Positions 53,451-63,930 of a stretch of 64,000 nt of DNA are shown here, in pieces. The stretch covers positions 349,787,207 through 349,851,206 of the forward strand of contig NC_077227.1 of NCBI RefSeq assembly GCF_027887165.1. The letters are read 5' to 3'. The position numbers and the translations under genes are program-made. The stretch comes from Monodelphis domestica. Its lineage: Eukaryota; Chordata; Mammalia; Didelphimorphia; Didelphidae. How positions within the stretch are numbered: the first letter of the stretch is position 1; every line of letters starts with the position of its first letter. The notes below the pieces were generated by a model. That model was given only the letters and a program-made list of their open reading frames with translations. It ran no database searches and was not told where the DNA came from.

Positions 53451-54189
53451 CAAGTGCTGTATTATAGAGCTGGGTAGACACTAACGGAGCCTGGCCAACG
53501 GATTTTGAGGTTGTCCCAGTGAACAAGTGTTTGCATTTGGGAGGTGTGACTGGATTGGGGGGAGAGGGGAGGAAGGCCAGACCTCCTACACACACTAAAA
53601 AAAAAAAAATCCTCCAGTTCTACAAAAGGTGTGTTTTGGATCCTTCTACACCACAGCAGGTTGATGGTTGGTGGGGAAGGGTGTTAAAGCCTGTCTCCTT
53701 CAATCCTGCTCCCAGATCTCTGGGCATCCGACCAGAGAGAGCAGGGATCCAGAGAACGGTAAACCCTATAGACCTGGATCATCCCTGAGCATCCATGGAA
53801 TATCCCTGCAGAGGGAACCCTTTTAATCATCCCTGCCAGACAGCTCTCTTGTCTCCTAGGATCGGAAGCATTTGTCCTTCACCTGCTGCCTTTGACCTGT
53901 CTCCCCCTCCCCCTCTCCAGTCTAAGGCTAGGAAGACTGAGAGAAAGCCCTAGAGCAGGAGATGGAAGAGAAACTGAGGAAGAAAGAGCAGGGGAGTTAG
54001 AAGTGAGCACCGGGGGAAATTGAATAGAAACAGTAGGGGGTGGGAAGCAGAATACTAAGATGAGGAGAGCAGAAGCCAGAGGAGCTGAGAAATATGGAAC
54101 GTGAAAGAAACAGAACCTAACTAGGTCAGGTTCCAGACCCAGGCCTCTTCACATCAGTCTTACTGGTGGCATCAATTTGGCAGAAGAGT

Positions 54190-54440
54190 TGAAGATGATA
54201 GCTGATGTTCACAAAGCCTCTTGGAGTTTGCAAAATGTTTTCTGTGCATATCTCATTTATCCCCCACAGTAGTCTTGGAAATTCTTCACATTGACTCCAT
54301 TATATACAGCTGAGAAAATCCAGACCCAGGGATGTTAAGGTATCCTTGCAAGGATACAGGAATAGTCTACCACAAATCAGATATTCCAACTCAGATGCTC
54401 TGACCCCCAATTTCAATATTCCTCCCATTCTACTATGAGG
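54190..54440 (+). repeat. MIR-class SINE
   Basis: 'ttcacaaagcctcttggagt', 'cattatatacagctgagaaaatcc' and 'ccaactcagatgctctgacc'. Confidence 0.6.
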
Positions 54441-56240
54441 GATCAATATAAGCAAAGTAACAGTCTCCCCTATATTTCTATATTCCTGCCTAATGAAAAA
54501 GTACCTTGGTGTGAAGGGACTTTATGAGATTTGACCTTAGGAGAGGATCCTAAGGCTGTGGGAGAATAGAACAAGAAAGTTTCCAACCAAGAGAAAGTCC
54601 TGGTCTGACTTCCCCAAGGCAAATGTTTATATTCTTTCCCCTCATCATTTTACCTGCCCCCTCCCCTAATTCATTCCAATCAGGAGGATGGGCACGGGCA
54701 CATACCTGAGCTTGGGTTCAGGCTAGAAGACCATCCCATCAATATTAAGGGCAGTAGGGCTGGCATCCAGAGATACAGAGCTATATATTTTCTATATCAT
54801 CCCCTCAGCCTGAAGCTGATCTCTTACTATTTCCTTTTTCTCTTCACCCAGCTCCCCCTTACCTCTTCCTTCCAAAAATTCCCAGTCATCAGCCACCAAC
54901 AGTATCCTAGGCTAGAAAGAAGCCAGATGACTATTTCCAGAAAAACACAATTGGGTTGAAGCAGTTTGTTCTAGGAGCTGAGTTCTGGATCCCATGCCCC
55001 TTGTAATGTGCGATTCCTAGGAGGGGAGATAAATATTTTATATACATAGAGACAGCTATATCTACATAGACATACTCACACATACCTATGGAGACGATGG
55101 ATGCCAGTGTAACATAAGCTCTTGTAGGTCTTGCCAAAATAGAAAGGTTTATGGGCCTGGCAAAGGACTGTGTATGCGTCTGCTATCTGAGGACCAGTCA
55201 GCCTAGCTGGGCGTAGAAGGGCTCTCATCACCAGAAGGTTTGCCGCCAAGCAATGTTGGGGTTTGTCTTGTTTTATTTTAGAAAGGGCCTTGACAACTCA
55301 ATGAAACTATCTGGTGGGATTTGGACAGGTTGTGATCTGTGCCAGCAGAGGGAACATTGGCAGAGATAAAAATCACAGTTCTTTTGAAGTATTAAAGAGA
55401 TTTTGAATCACACCTATCGACACACATATGTCCACGGGCCTATGTGCTAATGGATTTATTTATTGCACGGCTAATCTTGTCCTGTTTTGTTTTTTTATAA
55501 TGACTTCCTTCTTCCTTACTCATTCTTTTTGCTAGCCTGTGAGGATTAGGCCCATGGCAAAGCAGAGGATCCAGGTGGCTAGGCCCAGGCCATAGTCCCA
55601 TCACTAGGCTGCCTTCTCCTCCATGGAACAGGGACAGACCTCTCCCTGAATGGGGTGGGGTGGGGGAGGGTGGAAATGAGCTGCAAGCATCCTACTCTCA
55701 GAACTCTTTGTCACCATGGAAACAGAGCGGAAAAGGGCAGCTTCTTCCCAGGGAGTGGGGAGAGCGGCCTCATTAGCTGGTTTCTCTGGCTGCCTGTGCC
55801 CCCAGAGAAGGGGATTTCGGGTGGTGCTGGGCCACCTGGCATGTTGCAAACTCTACCCGCTCTTGCTATCAGTTGCTCTTGCCCTAGCCAAGCACCGCCA
55901 GGGCCTGGTGTTTTCCTATTGCTTCCAGGGCTCAGCTGTGAAGGAGAGGTCCTAGAAGAGGGTTAGCCAGGCAGAAGGATAGGAAGCAGGCCTGGAGTGC
56001 TGAGGGCTTGGCAGGGGAGTGGTTTCTAGCAGATCTAAGCCCAGCTGGAGAAGTCACTCCGATGCATGTGCCATGAATTGGAGTGGAAGAGCTGTTGAAT
56101 GGTTAACCCCTAGTGTTATCCCTCTGGAATACCTGCTACAACAATTATCAAGGATTGCTCTCACGGTCACCAATAGGAACAAAAGTGGTGCCCGTCATCA
56201 ACATCACCATCAGTGCTTCTGCCATCATTGTCAGCTAGGT
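54440..56240. other. Unique part of SLC6A7 intron 1
   Basis: Few repeats are visible over 1.8 kb. It includes an AT-rich island at 55340-55540 with TAAT and TTTATT motifs, a CTCF-like CCAGCAGAGGGAA (55341-55353, one mismatch), and an RFX-like palindrome at 55710. Conserved control elements are plausible. Confidence 0.35.
55710..55723. promoter_or_regulatory. RFX X-box-like motif
   Basis: GTCACCATGGAAAC matches the RFX palindrome pattern GTNRCC-N2-RGNAAC. RFX proteins act in neuronal and ciliary genes. Occupancy is unknown. Confidence 0.35.
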
Positions 56241-56264
56241 TATTTATCTAGCAAATATTGTCTA

Positions 56265-56400
56265 CTATGTCAGTAAACATTTATTGGTCACCTATCACAC
56301 ACCAGGCACTTTGCTAAATGCTGGGAACACAAAGAAAGGCAAAACACAGTCCCTGCTCTCAAGAGATCATCATCCATGTGAGAAGCAGCGCATTTTAGGA
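56265..56400 (+). repeat. Ancient 'catttattgg...ccaggcac' repeat
   Basis: 'caccaggcactttgctaaatgctgggaacac' (in parts) and 'gtccctgctctcaagagatc' belong to an old mammal-wide repeat, also at 61070-61200 and 61420-61560. Confidence 0.6.
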
Positions 56401-56610
56401 GGTAGAGAGCTAGCCTGGACAATCAGGGCAGCCTAGGTTCAAGTTCCCCTCTTGGTGGCCATATAACCCTAGGCAAGTCATTAACCCCTCAGTGCTCCAA
56501 GGAACTCTCTAAGACTGTAAATTGCAAAGTTCCTGTTGACCTGCATTGGGAGGAGAATCTCCCCAGTGAACTCCCTTTACCAATGAAATCACAGGAGAAA
56601 ATTAAGTATA
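56385..56610 (+). repeat. 'gagttccct'-tail SINE
   Basis: 'gcctaggttcaagttcccc', 'ctctctaagactgtaaattgc' and 'ctttaccaatgaaatcacagg'. Confidence 0.75.
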
Positions 56611-56619
56611 AAACATAGT

Positions 56620-57220
56620 GCAAGGAGAGATTCCCCATTCGTTATTCCAGGAAATATTTAATTTCATTCATGTAGCTATTCCCTTCAATGATATATTGAC
56701 TTCCATCCTGCTCATCCTCCATGACCCTCTTTTATGTCATCTCATAAGTTCACCATGGGAAGACTACTCATATACTCTGTATTTCATAGGTACCAATGGT
56801 TTGAGTCTACAGGTTCATCTATCCATTGGTTATCCTTCTTTTTTTGCTACATGAAAAACCCGTTCTTTTTTTTTTCTGTTTGTACATTCCTTTCATGACA
56901 TCTTTGTAATGTATTTCAGCCTGCTCACATTCCCTTTGCACCTCTCCATTGCCCTTTGGGAGATCCTCAGTTTCAATTTTTTGAAGATTGCAGTGTCATG
57001 ACTCACAATCACACAGTATTAAAAAGTGTTGGTGAAAAGGGGGGAAAAAGAGGTAGCCTCTCTCAGACAGAAAGATGAGTTGTTAGAAGAACTTTTTAGT
57101 TTCCTAAATTCAATCCATCTTACTCTCTTATTTAATTCTGGGCTTCGCTCATTGTCATTTTCAGTGTTAGCCCCAGATGTATATAGTGATAGATGAATGC
57201 AATAGGTTGTCCATTCCAAT
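56620..57220. other. Intronic sequence, nothing firm
   Basis: Possibly further decayed LINE sequence related to the element that follows. No open frame or regulatory hallmark. Confidence 0.35.
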
Positions 57221-57224
57221 TCCA

Positions 57225-57830
57225 TATCACAGGCAGGTCAATAGTCATTATTTTTCTACTTAGTTTGTCCTAGGTAGATAATTAAGCCAGGTAGCCTTTC
57301 ATGATCCTGGATCTCACTTAGGAGACTCTGCTGTGTTCCAAGGCTTGATGCAATCAGCAGAATGTTATCTGTGGCCAAAACCATAGAGAGAATCCCCACT
57401 TTGACATAAACTCTGCTGGACTTTCTCTGTGACAATGCCGAATGCCTTTGGCAAGGGCATCTCCTTATTTTATGCTTTGCTTGATATTAACAATCAGAGG
57501 GTTGTAAAACAGTTATTTACACTGTTAAACCTTCCTAGAAGTATGTCATTCTGACACTTGCAGTATTTTAAGGCAGTGTTTCACTGTACTGAACCAAACC
57601 GTATAGTCAACGAACTATATGATAAATACATGCATTATCTACACTTTCCAGTCAAGTGTATCATAGTAAAGATAGCCTGAAATAGAATATTTGCCTGCCT
57701 CGTCTCTTTTAATACCATTATGAAAGAAGTCCTCAATATTTTCGTATGGATGAAAAGGAATCATTTGAGTCAGTGGTTATTGAAAGTCACTTGGCCATCT
57801 ATTTTGGTAATAATAAACTTTGCATCTCCC
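57225..57830 (-). repeat. LINE reverse-transcriptase relic, probably RTE clade
   Basis: On the reverse strand about 57500-57280 reads GDALAKGI, like the RT motif QGDxLSP. About 100 bases further on it reads MVLATDNILLIASSLGTQQS, like the catalytic FADDIVLIASS-type block with the second Asp now Asn. The spacing and wording resemble RTE-type LINEs, the source of the SINE tails in this window. Stops interrupt it. Confidence 0.55.
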
Positions 57831-57879
57831 CATTGTAGGTGACCAAGAGAATATCCAGGGGAGATAAGACAAATAAAAC

Positions 57880-58165
57880 AATAAGCACTCCCCTTCCTTC
57901 CTTCTATTCCTCCCTCTGTCTATTTCTTTTCTCTTCCTTTCCTCCCTCCCTCCTTCTTTCCTTCCTTTCTTATTTCTTTCCCTCTTTTCTTTACTCCTTC
58001 TTTCTTCCCTCCTTCCTTCTATTCCTCCCTCTCTTCTTTCTGTTCCTTTTTTCTCCTTTTCTTCCTCCCTTCTTCTTTCCCTCCCTTCTTTCCTTTTCTT
58101 CTTTTCTTGTTTCCTTCCCTCCTTTCCTTCCTCCCCTTCCTCCTTCTCTTCCTTCTTTTCTCAAA
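57880..58165. repeat. Long pyrimidine tract, (CCTT)n-like
   Basis: About 285 bases of almost pure C/T on the gene's sense strand, 1 kb before SLC6A7 exon 2. The poly-Ser/Phe/Leu frame is an artefact. Confidence 0.93.
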
Positions 58166-58494
58166 TATAATTACAGGAAATTGCTCTTATAGAGATATTG
58201 TAAATAAGACAGTAAGCTCAAACTTTCTGGAACTTACAACTTTGGAAGGAGATAAGACACAAATACCAATAACTGCTCAATCCCCACTTTCACTCCCACC
58301 ATTAGCATGTCCCCATCAGTGCCATCAAATCTATCATTTGACGTGAATGCCCAGGAAGTGTCAGAACCAGTACTAAGTAGCAGATGGGTGGCAAAATTTA
58401 ATTCAATTCAATAATTATTGAGTACTGACTAGGAATTATAAGCTGATGTGCTTTCTTAATGAACTCCCCCAGGCAATCTAATGAGAAAGGAGAC

Positions 58495-58495
58495 C

Positions 58496-58532
<37 letters not shown>
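58495..58532. repeat. (ATT)n microsatellite
   Basis: About 12 uninterrupted ATT units. Confidence 0.95.
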
Positions 58533-58859
58533 ATTTCTTAAGCCTTTGACCTGATTTGACACTAAGGTTCTTTTATAACTTTATTCTCTTTTACATAAGG
58601 TAGATTGCTGAGTGCCCTGGGAAGATGAGCAATACATTACCACTTTCCTCACCAGTTAGATCTGTTCCTTGGCAGGAGACATTCTCTCTCTTCCAGACAT
58701 CCATCATGGCTTTGCTCTCCATTCCTTTCTGTCCTTTATTAATACCAAGCATCCCATAAGTTACTCCAGCTCTCATCATTCTTGTGTTCAGAAACCTATG
58801 AAGCAAGAGAAGGGATCTGACATATGTCTTGTTTAGGCATAGTTGTTTTTGCATTGCCT

Positions 58860-58975
58860 CCTCCTAGATTGTTAGCTCCTTCAGGGCAGGAATTGTCTTT
58901 ACCTTTCTGTGTATCCCCAGCAGTTATCACAGTCTGGCATGTAGTGAATACTTACTAAATGCTTGTTGATTTGAC
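58860..58975 (+). repeat. L2 3' end
   Basis: 'gattgttagctccttcagggc' and 'gtagtgaatacttactaaatg' are a canonical L2 terminus. Confidence 0.85.
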
Positions 58976-59117
58976 CCAGACCACCTATAGTTAGTAATAA
59001 GGGCTCCCTTCCTACAGTATTGGGAAAGGGGGTGGTCGGGTAGAGGGAAGAAGCTAGGCTTGACCCTTTGGATTTCTTTTTACTAGCTCTCATCCTTCTG
59101 GTATTTCTTACTGGCAG

Positions 59118-59301
59118 CCTGTGACCCCAGATCTACTGATGACCCCTAGTGATCAGGGTGATGGAGACTTGGGAGTAGACTTTACTGCAGATCGTGGAAA
59201 CTGGACAGGGAAGCTGGACTTCCTCCTCTCCTGCATTGGCTACTGTGTGGGCCTGGGCAATGTCTGGCGCTTCCCCTATCGTGCTTACACCAACGGAGGA
59301 G
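59118..59301 (+). CDS. SLC6A7: SLC6A7 coding exon 2 (N-terminus and transmembrane helix 1)
   Basis: It encodes 61 residues plus one base: [20 protein letters not shown], then [20 protein letters not shown] and [21 protein letters not shown]. This is nearly word-for-word the proline transporter, including its [15 protein letters not shown] leader. Helix 1 contains [10 protein letters not shown], the unwound segment that binds Na+ and substrate in SLC6 carriers. [13 protein letters not shown] is the family's PROSITE-type signature, whose last Gly is completed by exon 3. The acceptor is ttactggcag and the donor GGAG|gtaggg, phase 1. Exon 3 (expected AFLVPYFLML) is not in the window. Combined with 53193-53225 this gives the first 72 residues. 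Confidence 0.96.
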
Positions 59302-59394
59302 GTAGGGGGTCCATATGACATATTCTTGCCCCCGGAGGTGAGATCATGTTAATGGAGTGGTTCAAGTGGATCCCTTTTATATGTTGTCTTTTCC

Positions 59395-59452
59395 CATTAG
59401 GAAGTACCCTCCTCGAGGGTAGGGACAGTCTTGCTTATATTTGTTTCCCCAG

Positions 59453-59517
<65 letters not shown>

Positions 59518-59630
59518 GTCTGTCTGTCTGTCTGCCTGTCTGTCTGTCTCCCTATCTATTATCTATTAGCTATCTGTCTATCTATCATCTATCTATCTGT
59601 CTGTCTCTCTGTCTATCTATCAATCAAAGG
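59395..59630. repeat. L2 3' end followed by (TCTG/TCTA)n microsatellite
   Basis: 'cctcctcgagggtagggacag' is an L2 end. 59453-59630 is a compound tetranucleotide tract of TCTG and TCTA blocks. Confidence 0.9.
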
Positions 59631-59919
59631 ATGTGGGGACAGTAAAGTAAAATGTGATTTCTGTTCATTCCATAATTATTCAATTAAAAGCAATTTTAAA
59701 TTGGGGAATGAAGTGGGGGGAGAGGAATAGAGGGGGCAGAGAGAGCTGGGTCCCAGGCATGACCTTGTCTATTCTGGCTCACAAGACTTTTTCAGCCTTC
59801 TCCCAACTCCTGTTCTGTAGCAGAAGGCTGAAGCCCTAGAAAACAACTGTCATTCTTTCCCTTCTTCCTTTTCCTCTCTCTTGCTCTACTCCCTCTTTTG
59901 CAGCATGGCCACATGGTAA

Positions 59920-60360
59920 GAACTCAGATAATGGGACTGAGGAAACTTAGTGAGTTCTAGTTCTGGTCCTGGTTGGTTGACTTGAGCAAGTCAAGTCATG
60001 ATCCCTCTGGGGCTGTTGGTTCCTCAATAAAATGAAGTGACTCTAAGATTTCAGATGCCTTTCTTTTTTTTCCATTCTTTTTTTTTCTTTCAACCCTGAG
60101 TTTCTGCCTTAATTTCATTTGTAGGACATGAGAAGGGCAAGGGCCAGGCAACTGAAGTGAAGTGACTTGCCTAGCTAGGAAGTATCTGAGGTCATATTTG
60201 AACTTGGATCCTCCTAATTTCATGCCTGGTACTCTTTCCACTGTGCTACATAGCTGCCCCTCAGAAAACTTTCTAATGACATCATTGTAAGACCTTCTCC
60301 TTCTGTAAAATGAAAAGATTGGACTCTAAGATTTCAAATGTCTTTCTAATTAATCAAACT
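59920..60360 (+). repeat. MIR-class SINE split by a SINE
   Basis: 'gagttctagttctggtcctgg' and 'cctcaataaaatgaagtgac', then after the insertion 'gattggactctaagatttc'. Confidence 0.55.
60090..60262 (-). repeat. tRNA-derived marsupial SINE, reverse
   Basis: 'tcaaccctgagtttctgcct', 'gaagtgacttgcctagctagg' and 'gtgctacatagctgcccc'. Confidence 0.8.
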
Positions 60361-60399
60361 CTTGTTGCTACTGTTTCCTCCCCTTTAAAATTACCTTAC

Positions 60400-60635
60400 A
60401 TTGAATAACAATAACTAGCAATTATTTAGTATATCCCTATACATGTGTTAACTCATCCTCACAACAGTGCTGGAAGCTGGGTACTATTATTATACTCATT
60501 TTTCAGATGAGGAAAATGATGAAGCTAAATGATATTAAGAGTCTGAAAAAAAGAGTCTGAGGTGGAATTTGAACCCAGGTCTTCTTGACTATAAAACCTG
60601 CACTCTATCCACTCGACTGCCTAGCTGTAGTATTT
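60400..60635 (+). repeat. MIR-class SINE
   Basis: 'aactcatcctcacaacagtgc', 'actcatttttcagatgagg' and 'ggaatttgaacccaggtc'. Confidence 0.85.
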
Positions 60636-60890
60636 ACTTATTATTCAGTTATATCCAACTCTTCTGAGACTCAATTTGGGTATTTCTTGGCAGAGATACT
60701 GGCATGGTTTGCTTTTTCCTTTTCCAGCTCACTTTTTGCAGATTAGGAAACTGAGGCAAACAAGGTTAAGTGACTTGCCCATAGTGACCAAGCTAATAAA
60801 TGTCTAAGACCAAATTTGAACTCAAGAAGATGAGTCTTCTTGACTTCAGACCAGGAACTCTTTCCACTGGACCACCTAACTGCCCTATAT
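60635..60890 (-). repeat. RTE-tailed SINE, reverse
   Basis: 'ttattcagttatatccaactc', 'atactggcatggtttgctttt' and 'aaggttaagtgacttgccc' to 'ggaccacctaactgccc'. Confidence 0.8.
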
Positions 60891-60894
60891 TGAC

Positions 60895-61200
60895 TTATTT
60901 GTATACATTTTATATTCCTATTTCCCTACCTCCATTAGACTAGAAGCTCTTTAGAGCAGGTACTTGTTTACCTCTTCTCTAGCTGGAATCTGTAGCAGGT
61001 TTATATGGTCAGAGTTTAATGCTTACAGAATTTAAGTTCTAGTTAAATGTTAGGCTTCCCCCAAACAACAATAATACTCTGAAGATACAATTTAACTCGC
61101 CAATAATTTCTTAAATACCAACTTTGTTCTAGGCTCTTTGCTAGGTGCTGAGGATACAAAGAATCCAATGAAAGCAAGACTCTGCCCTGTCAAGGACCTA
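60895..61200 (+). repeat. L2 3' end and ancient repeat scrap
   Basis: 'ctccattagactagaagctc' (L2, 60895-61010) and 'ttgctaggtgctgaggatac' (61070-61200). Confidence 0.55.
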
Positions 61201-61399
61201 CTACTGTCTCCACTAGCTCATCACTGAACTTTTCTGAGACAGCTCCAGCCAGCTTCTTCCAGGATCTTGGCTTGGCTTCTTGCCTGGTCTCCCACCGGGA
61301 TTTATGTAGGAAAAGCTTAGGCCTACCAAGGGCCTAAGCTTCTTCCACTTGCAGCTTGAAGGATAAAGGATTGACTTTGTAGTGTGAGAAGCATTTTTT

Positions 61400-62235
61400 C
61401 CTCTCTTAATTTACTATCAATTTAATTCAACAAATGTGCTTTAAGACTTATTCTGTGCAGAGATCTGTGCCTGGTACTGGAGAGAATACAGAGAGAAACA
61501 AAATAGCATCCCTTCTCTCAAGGAGCTGAGTATCTGTGGACAACATAGGTTAGATAAAATTCCATCATGCAAAATGAAAAGTACAAATCAAGAACTTAGG
61601 TTAGCACCAGGGAGGGAAAGATAGTTTCTGACAGGATCAGAGATGGCTTCCTGGGGGAGCTGGAATTTGAGTTGAATCTTAAAGGAGGGTTATGGTGGGA
61701 ATGTCATAGATAATAATGGAAGAAGAAGGCTAAATGGAGAGATCAGTGTGACTAATTACAGAGGATCCAGAAGAACAAGATCCAGATGGAAATCCTGTGT
61801 GACTAGAACACATTGTACACAGAAGGACTAGTGTAAAGATAAGGCTGAAAAGGAAGGAAACAAGCATTTAAGAAGTACCTACTATGTGCCAGGCACTGTG
61901 CTAAACATTTTACAGTTATTATCTCAATCCTCCCAATAACCCTGGGACATAGGTGCTATTATTATTTTCACTTTACAATTGTGGAAACTGAGATAGATTA
62001 TGAGATTTATGTGATTTACCTAGAGTTATACAGCTAATAAATGTCTTGGGCCAAATTTGAACTCAGAACTTCCTATCTCCAGGCCCTACTCTATCCACTG
62101 TGTTCTATCCACTGTGCTCACCTAGCTACCTACTGACTAGGTAGGTTGGAGCCAGACTTTGTAAAGTATGGGTTTTTATTGAGAAGCAAATAGGGAACCA
62201 CTGAAGATTCCTTTGGCAAAGAACTGGTGGGAAAA
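61400..62235 (+). repeat. Ancient mammal-wide repeat split by MIR
   Basis: 'gctggaatttgagttgaatc', 'agaaggactagtgtaaag' and, after 62130, 'gttggagccagactttgtaaag' and 'gggaaccactgaag' look like one old element. A MIR-type copy at 61860-62120 ('tgccaggcactgtgctaaac', 'ggaaactgagatagatt') interrupts it. Confidence 0.55.
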
Positions 62236-62239
62236 ATTA

Positions 62240-62530
62240 TCCCCATGTTACAAGTAAGGAATCTGAAGATCGTAGCATATTAGAGCTAGAAGGTCCCTTA
62301 AAGATCTAGTCAAACCTCTTGATTTTTCAAATCCAAAAGCCTAGAGAAGTTAAGAGACTTACCCAAAGACACACAAGTGATATGTGCAAAATCTGTTTTC
62401 AATTCCAGGTTGTCTGACTCCAGAGCCAGGTTTTCGAGTGGTTTACTAACTTGCCCATGTCACACAGCTAGTGTTAGAATCAGAATGAAAACCTAGGCTG
62501 TCTTCATCCTAGTCTAATATTCTTTCCAGC
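62240..62530 (+). repeat. MIR-class SINE fragments
   Basis: 'tattagagctagaaggtcc', 'agttaagagacttacccaaag' and a second core at 62440-62520 ('acttgcccatgtcacacag'). Confidence 0.65.
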
Positions 62531-62689
62531 ACCCCAAGATTCCTCCCCATGACTAAAATCCAAGTCCTTCAGGAGTTTTCATAATAAGCCTTGAAATGGT
62601 CTTTAACCTGGTTATTGTCAACTTGTTCTCTCCTTTTCCCACCGCTCTTCTTTGGTTTCCAGGGTGTATGGGGTGTTTTCAGGGAGGAC

Positions 62690-63240
62690 TAGCCCCTCTG
62701 ATGTGAAAGCTTACTGAGCCCTTCAGGGCTACTCATCTGTCTTTGGCGTCCACCTGACACCCAGTTCTCAACAGTGGCTCCAAGAAGCTGTAGCATGAAC
62801 AGTAGCCATACCGGATTAAAATCATCTCAGCAGATGGCTTAAACCAGGTTGAGAGTAAGCCATAGACCTCAAACCTGTCAGTGAGTTAGGGGGATGTCTA
62901 CCCCAAGCGTGGGAAGACTTCCCTTGGCAGAATGAGTGAATGAGAGCATTCTGTTCCAGTGGCCATGAAGGTGGATGGAGCAGGACCTATGGAACACTTA
63001 GAGCTTGGTCAGATGTCCAAGATACCAAGGTCTTCTGCTGCATCTTGGGCCATCAACAGTCCTGACACAAGACATCAATAGTCTTGCCACTGAACTTTGA
63101 TAACTATGGAAGAGAGAGTGAATCTGATGACTTTGTACAGCTCTGGACTTGATGGAATTAAACCCCATTCAAGTGAAGACATCACTCCATGATATCATTG
63201 ATTCTCTTCAAAAATGAAGAATGAACATGCACCCCAACAG
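62690..63240 (+). repeat. Dispersed marsupial repeat of uncertain class
   Basis: The 550-base unit ('ctgagcccttcagggctac', 'gggatgtctaccccaagcg', 'ccatgaaggtggatggagc', 'gatatcattgattctcttcaaaaatgaag' in parts) matches my memory of a common marsupial repeat that ends in 'ctcttcgaaaacgaaggac'. I cannot name the family or class. Confidence 0.45.
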
Positions 63241-63279
63241 CTTTGATTCTCTCTTGGCTGGAGTAATGAGGGAGAAGCA

Positions 63280-63530
63280 ACGTTAGTTAGAGTGGACAGC
63301 AAACTGGCCTCAGAATTGGGAAGTCCTGGTTCCAAGTATTGCCTCCTAAATACACTGACTGTGTGACCCTGTGCAAATCACTTAATCTTTCAGTGACTCC
63401 AACAATTCTCTTAAGACCGTCAATTACTGGTTTGCAATGGTGTTGGCTACATTGATAGAAGGGGTTTTCCTCTCTGGGAAATTCCCTTTACTAATGAAAT
63501 CACACACAGGTCCAATACAATAATAACAAC
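63280..63530 (+). repeat. 'gagttccct'-tail SINE
   Basis: 'gaattgggaagtcctggttcc', 'attctcttaagaccgtcaatt' and 'ttactaatgaaatcacac'. Confidence 0.72.
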
Positions 63531-63569
63531 TTCTATTTCTTTAGTGTTTTGAGGTTTACAGAACAAAGG

Positions 63570-63735
63570 CACCTAAGTAACTCAGTGAAGAGAGAGCCAG
63601 GCCTAGAGACAGGTTCAAATCTGACCTCAGACACTTCCTAGCTGTGTGAGCCAGGGGAAGTCACTTAACCCCAATTGCCTAGCCCTTGCCTTTTCATCTT
63701 AGAGTTATTATTAAGATAGAAAATAAAGGTTAAAT
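63570..63735 (+). repeat. tRNA-derived marsupial SINE
   Basis: 'ggcacctaagtaactcagtg', 'ggttcaaatctgacctcagac' and 'ttaagatagaaaataaaggtt'. Confidence 0.8.
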
Positions 63736-63789
63736 TATTAAGATAGAAAATTCAGAACATTTTCCTCATAATTATTCTTCAAAGAAAGA

Positions 63790-63930
63790 AATACAAATGT
63801 GATCAACATAATTTTAAGATGAAGAAATTTATTTTCAGAGAGATGAAGCTGCCCAGGGTCACACGGCTTGAGCTCAAGCTTCCTAGCTTCAAGTCTGATT
63901 GGTTGGTCTGTGTTCAGCTGCCCCAAGGGT
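63790..63930 (+). repeat. MIR-class SINE
   Basis: 'tttaagatgaagaaatttatt' and 'gctgcccagggtcacacgg'. Confidence 0.6.

Larger units (their letters stand above)
53226..59117 (+). other. SLC6A7: SLC6A7 intron 1
   Basis: A 5.9-kb phase-0 intron (gtaaga ... ttactggcag). Its first 900 bases and 54440-56240 are mostly unique. It also holds MIR, SINE, a LINE reverse-transcriptase relic, pyrimidine tracts and L2 scraps. Confidence 0.82.

Noticed and set aside
52755-53453. 232-codon reverse open frame, and 152-159-codon frames over the SLC6A7 start
   Set aside because: They overlap in several frames of a CpG island, are rich in Arg/Ala/Pro/Gly as GC content predicts, and show no domain. The forward SLC6A7 exon explains the locus.
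59346-59730. Ser/Leu/Cys/Tyr-repeat open frames
   Set aside because: They are translations of the TCTG/TCTA microsatellite.
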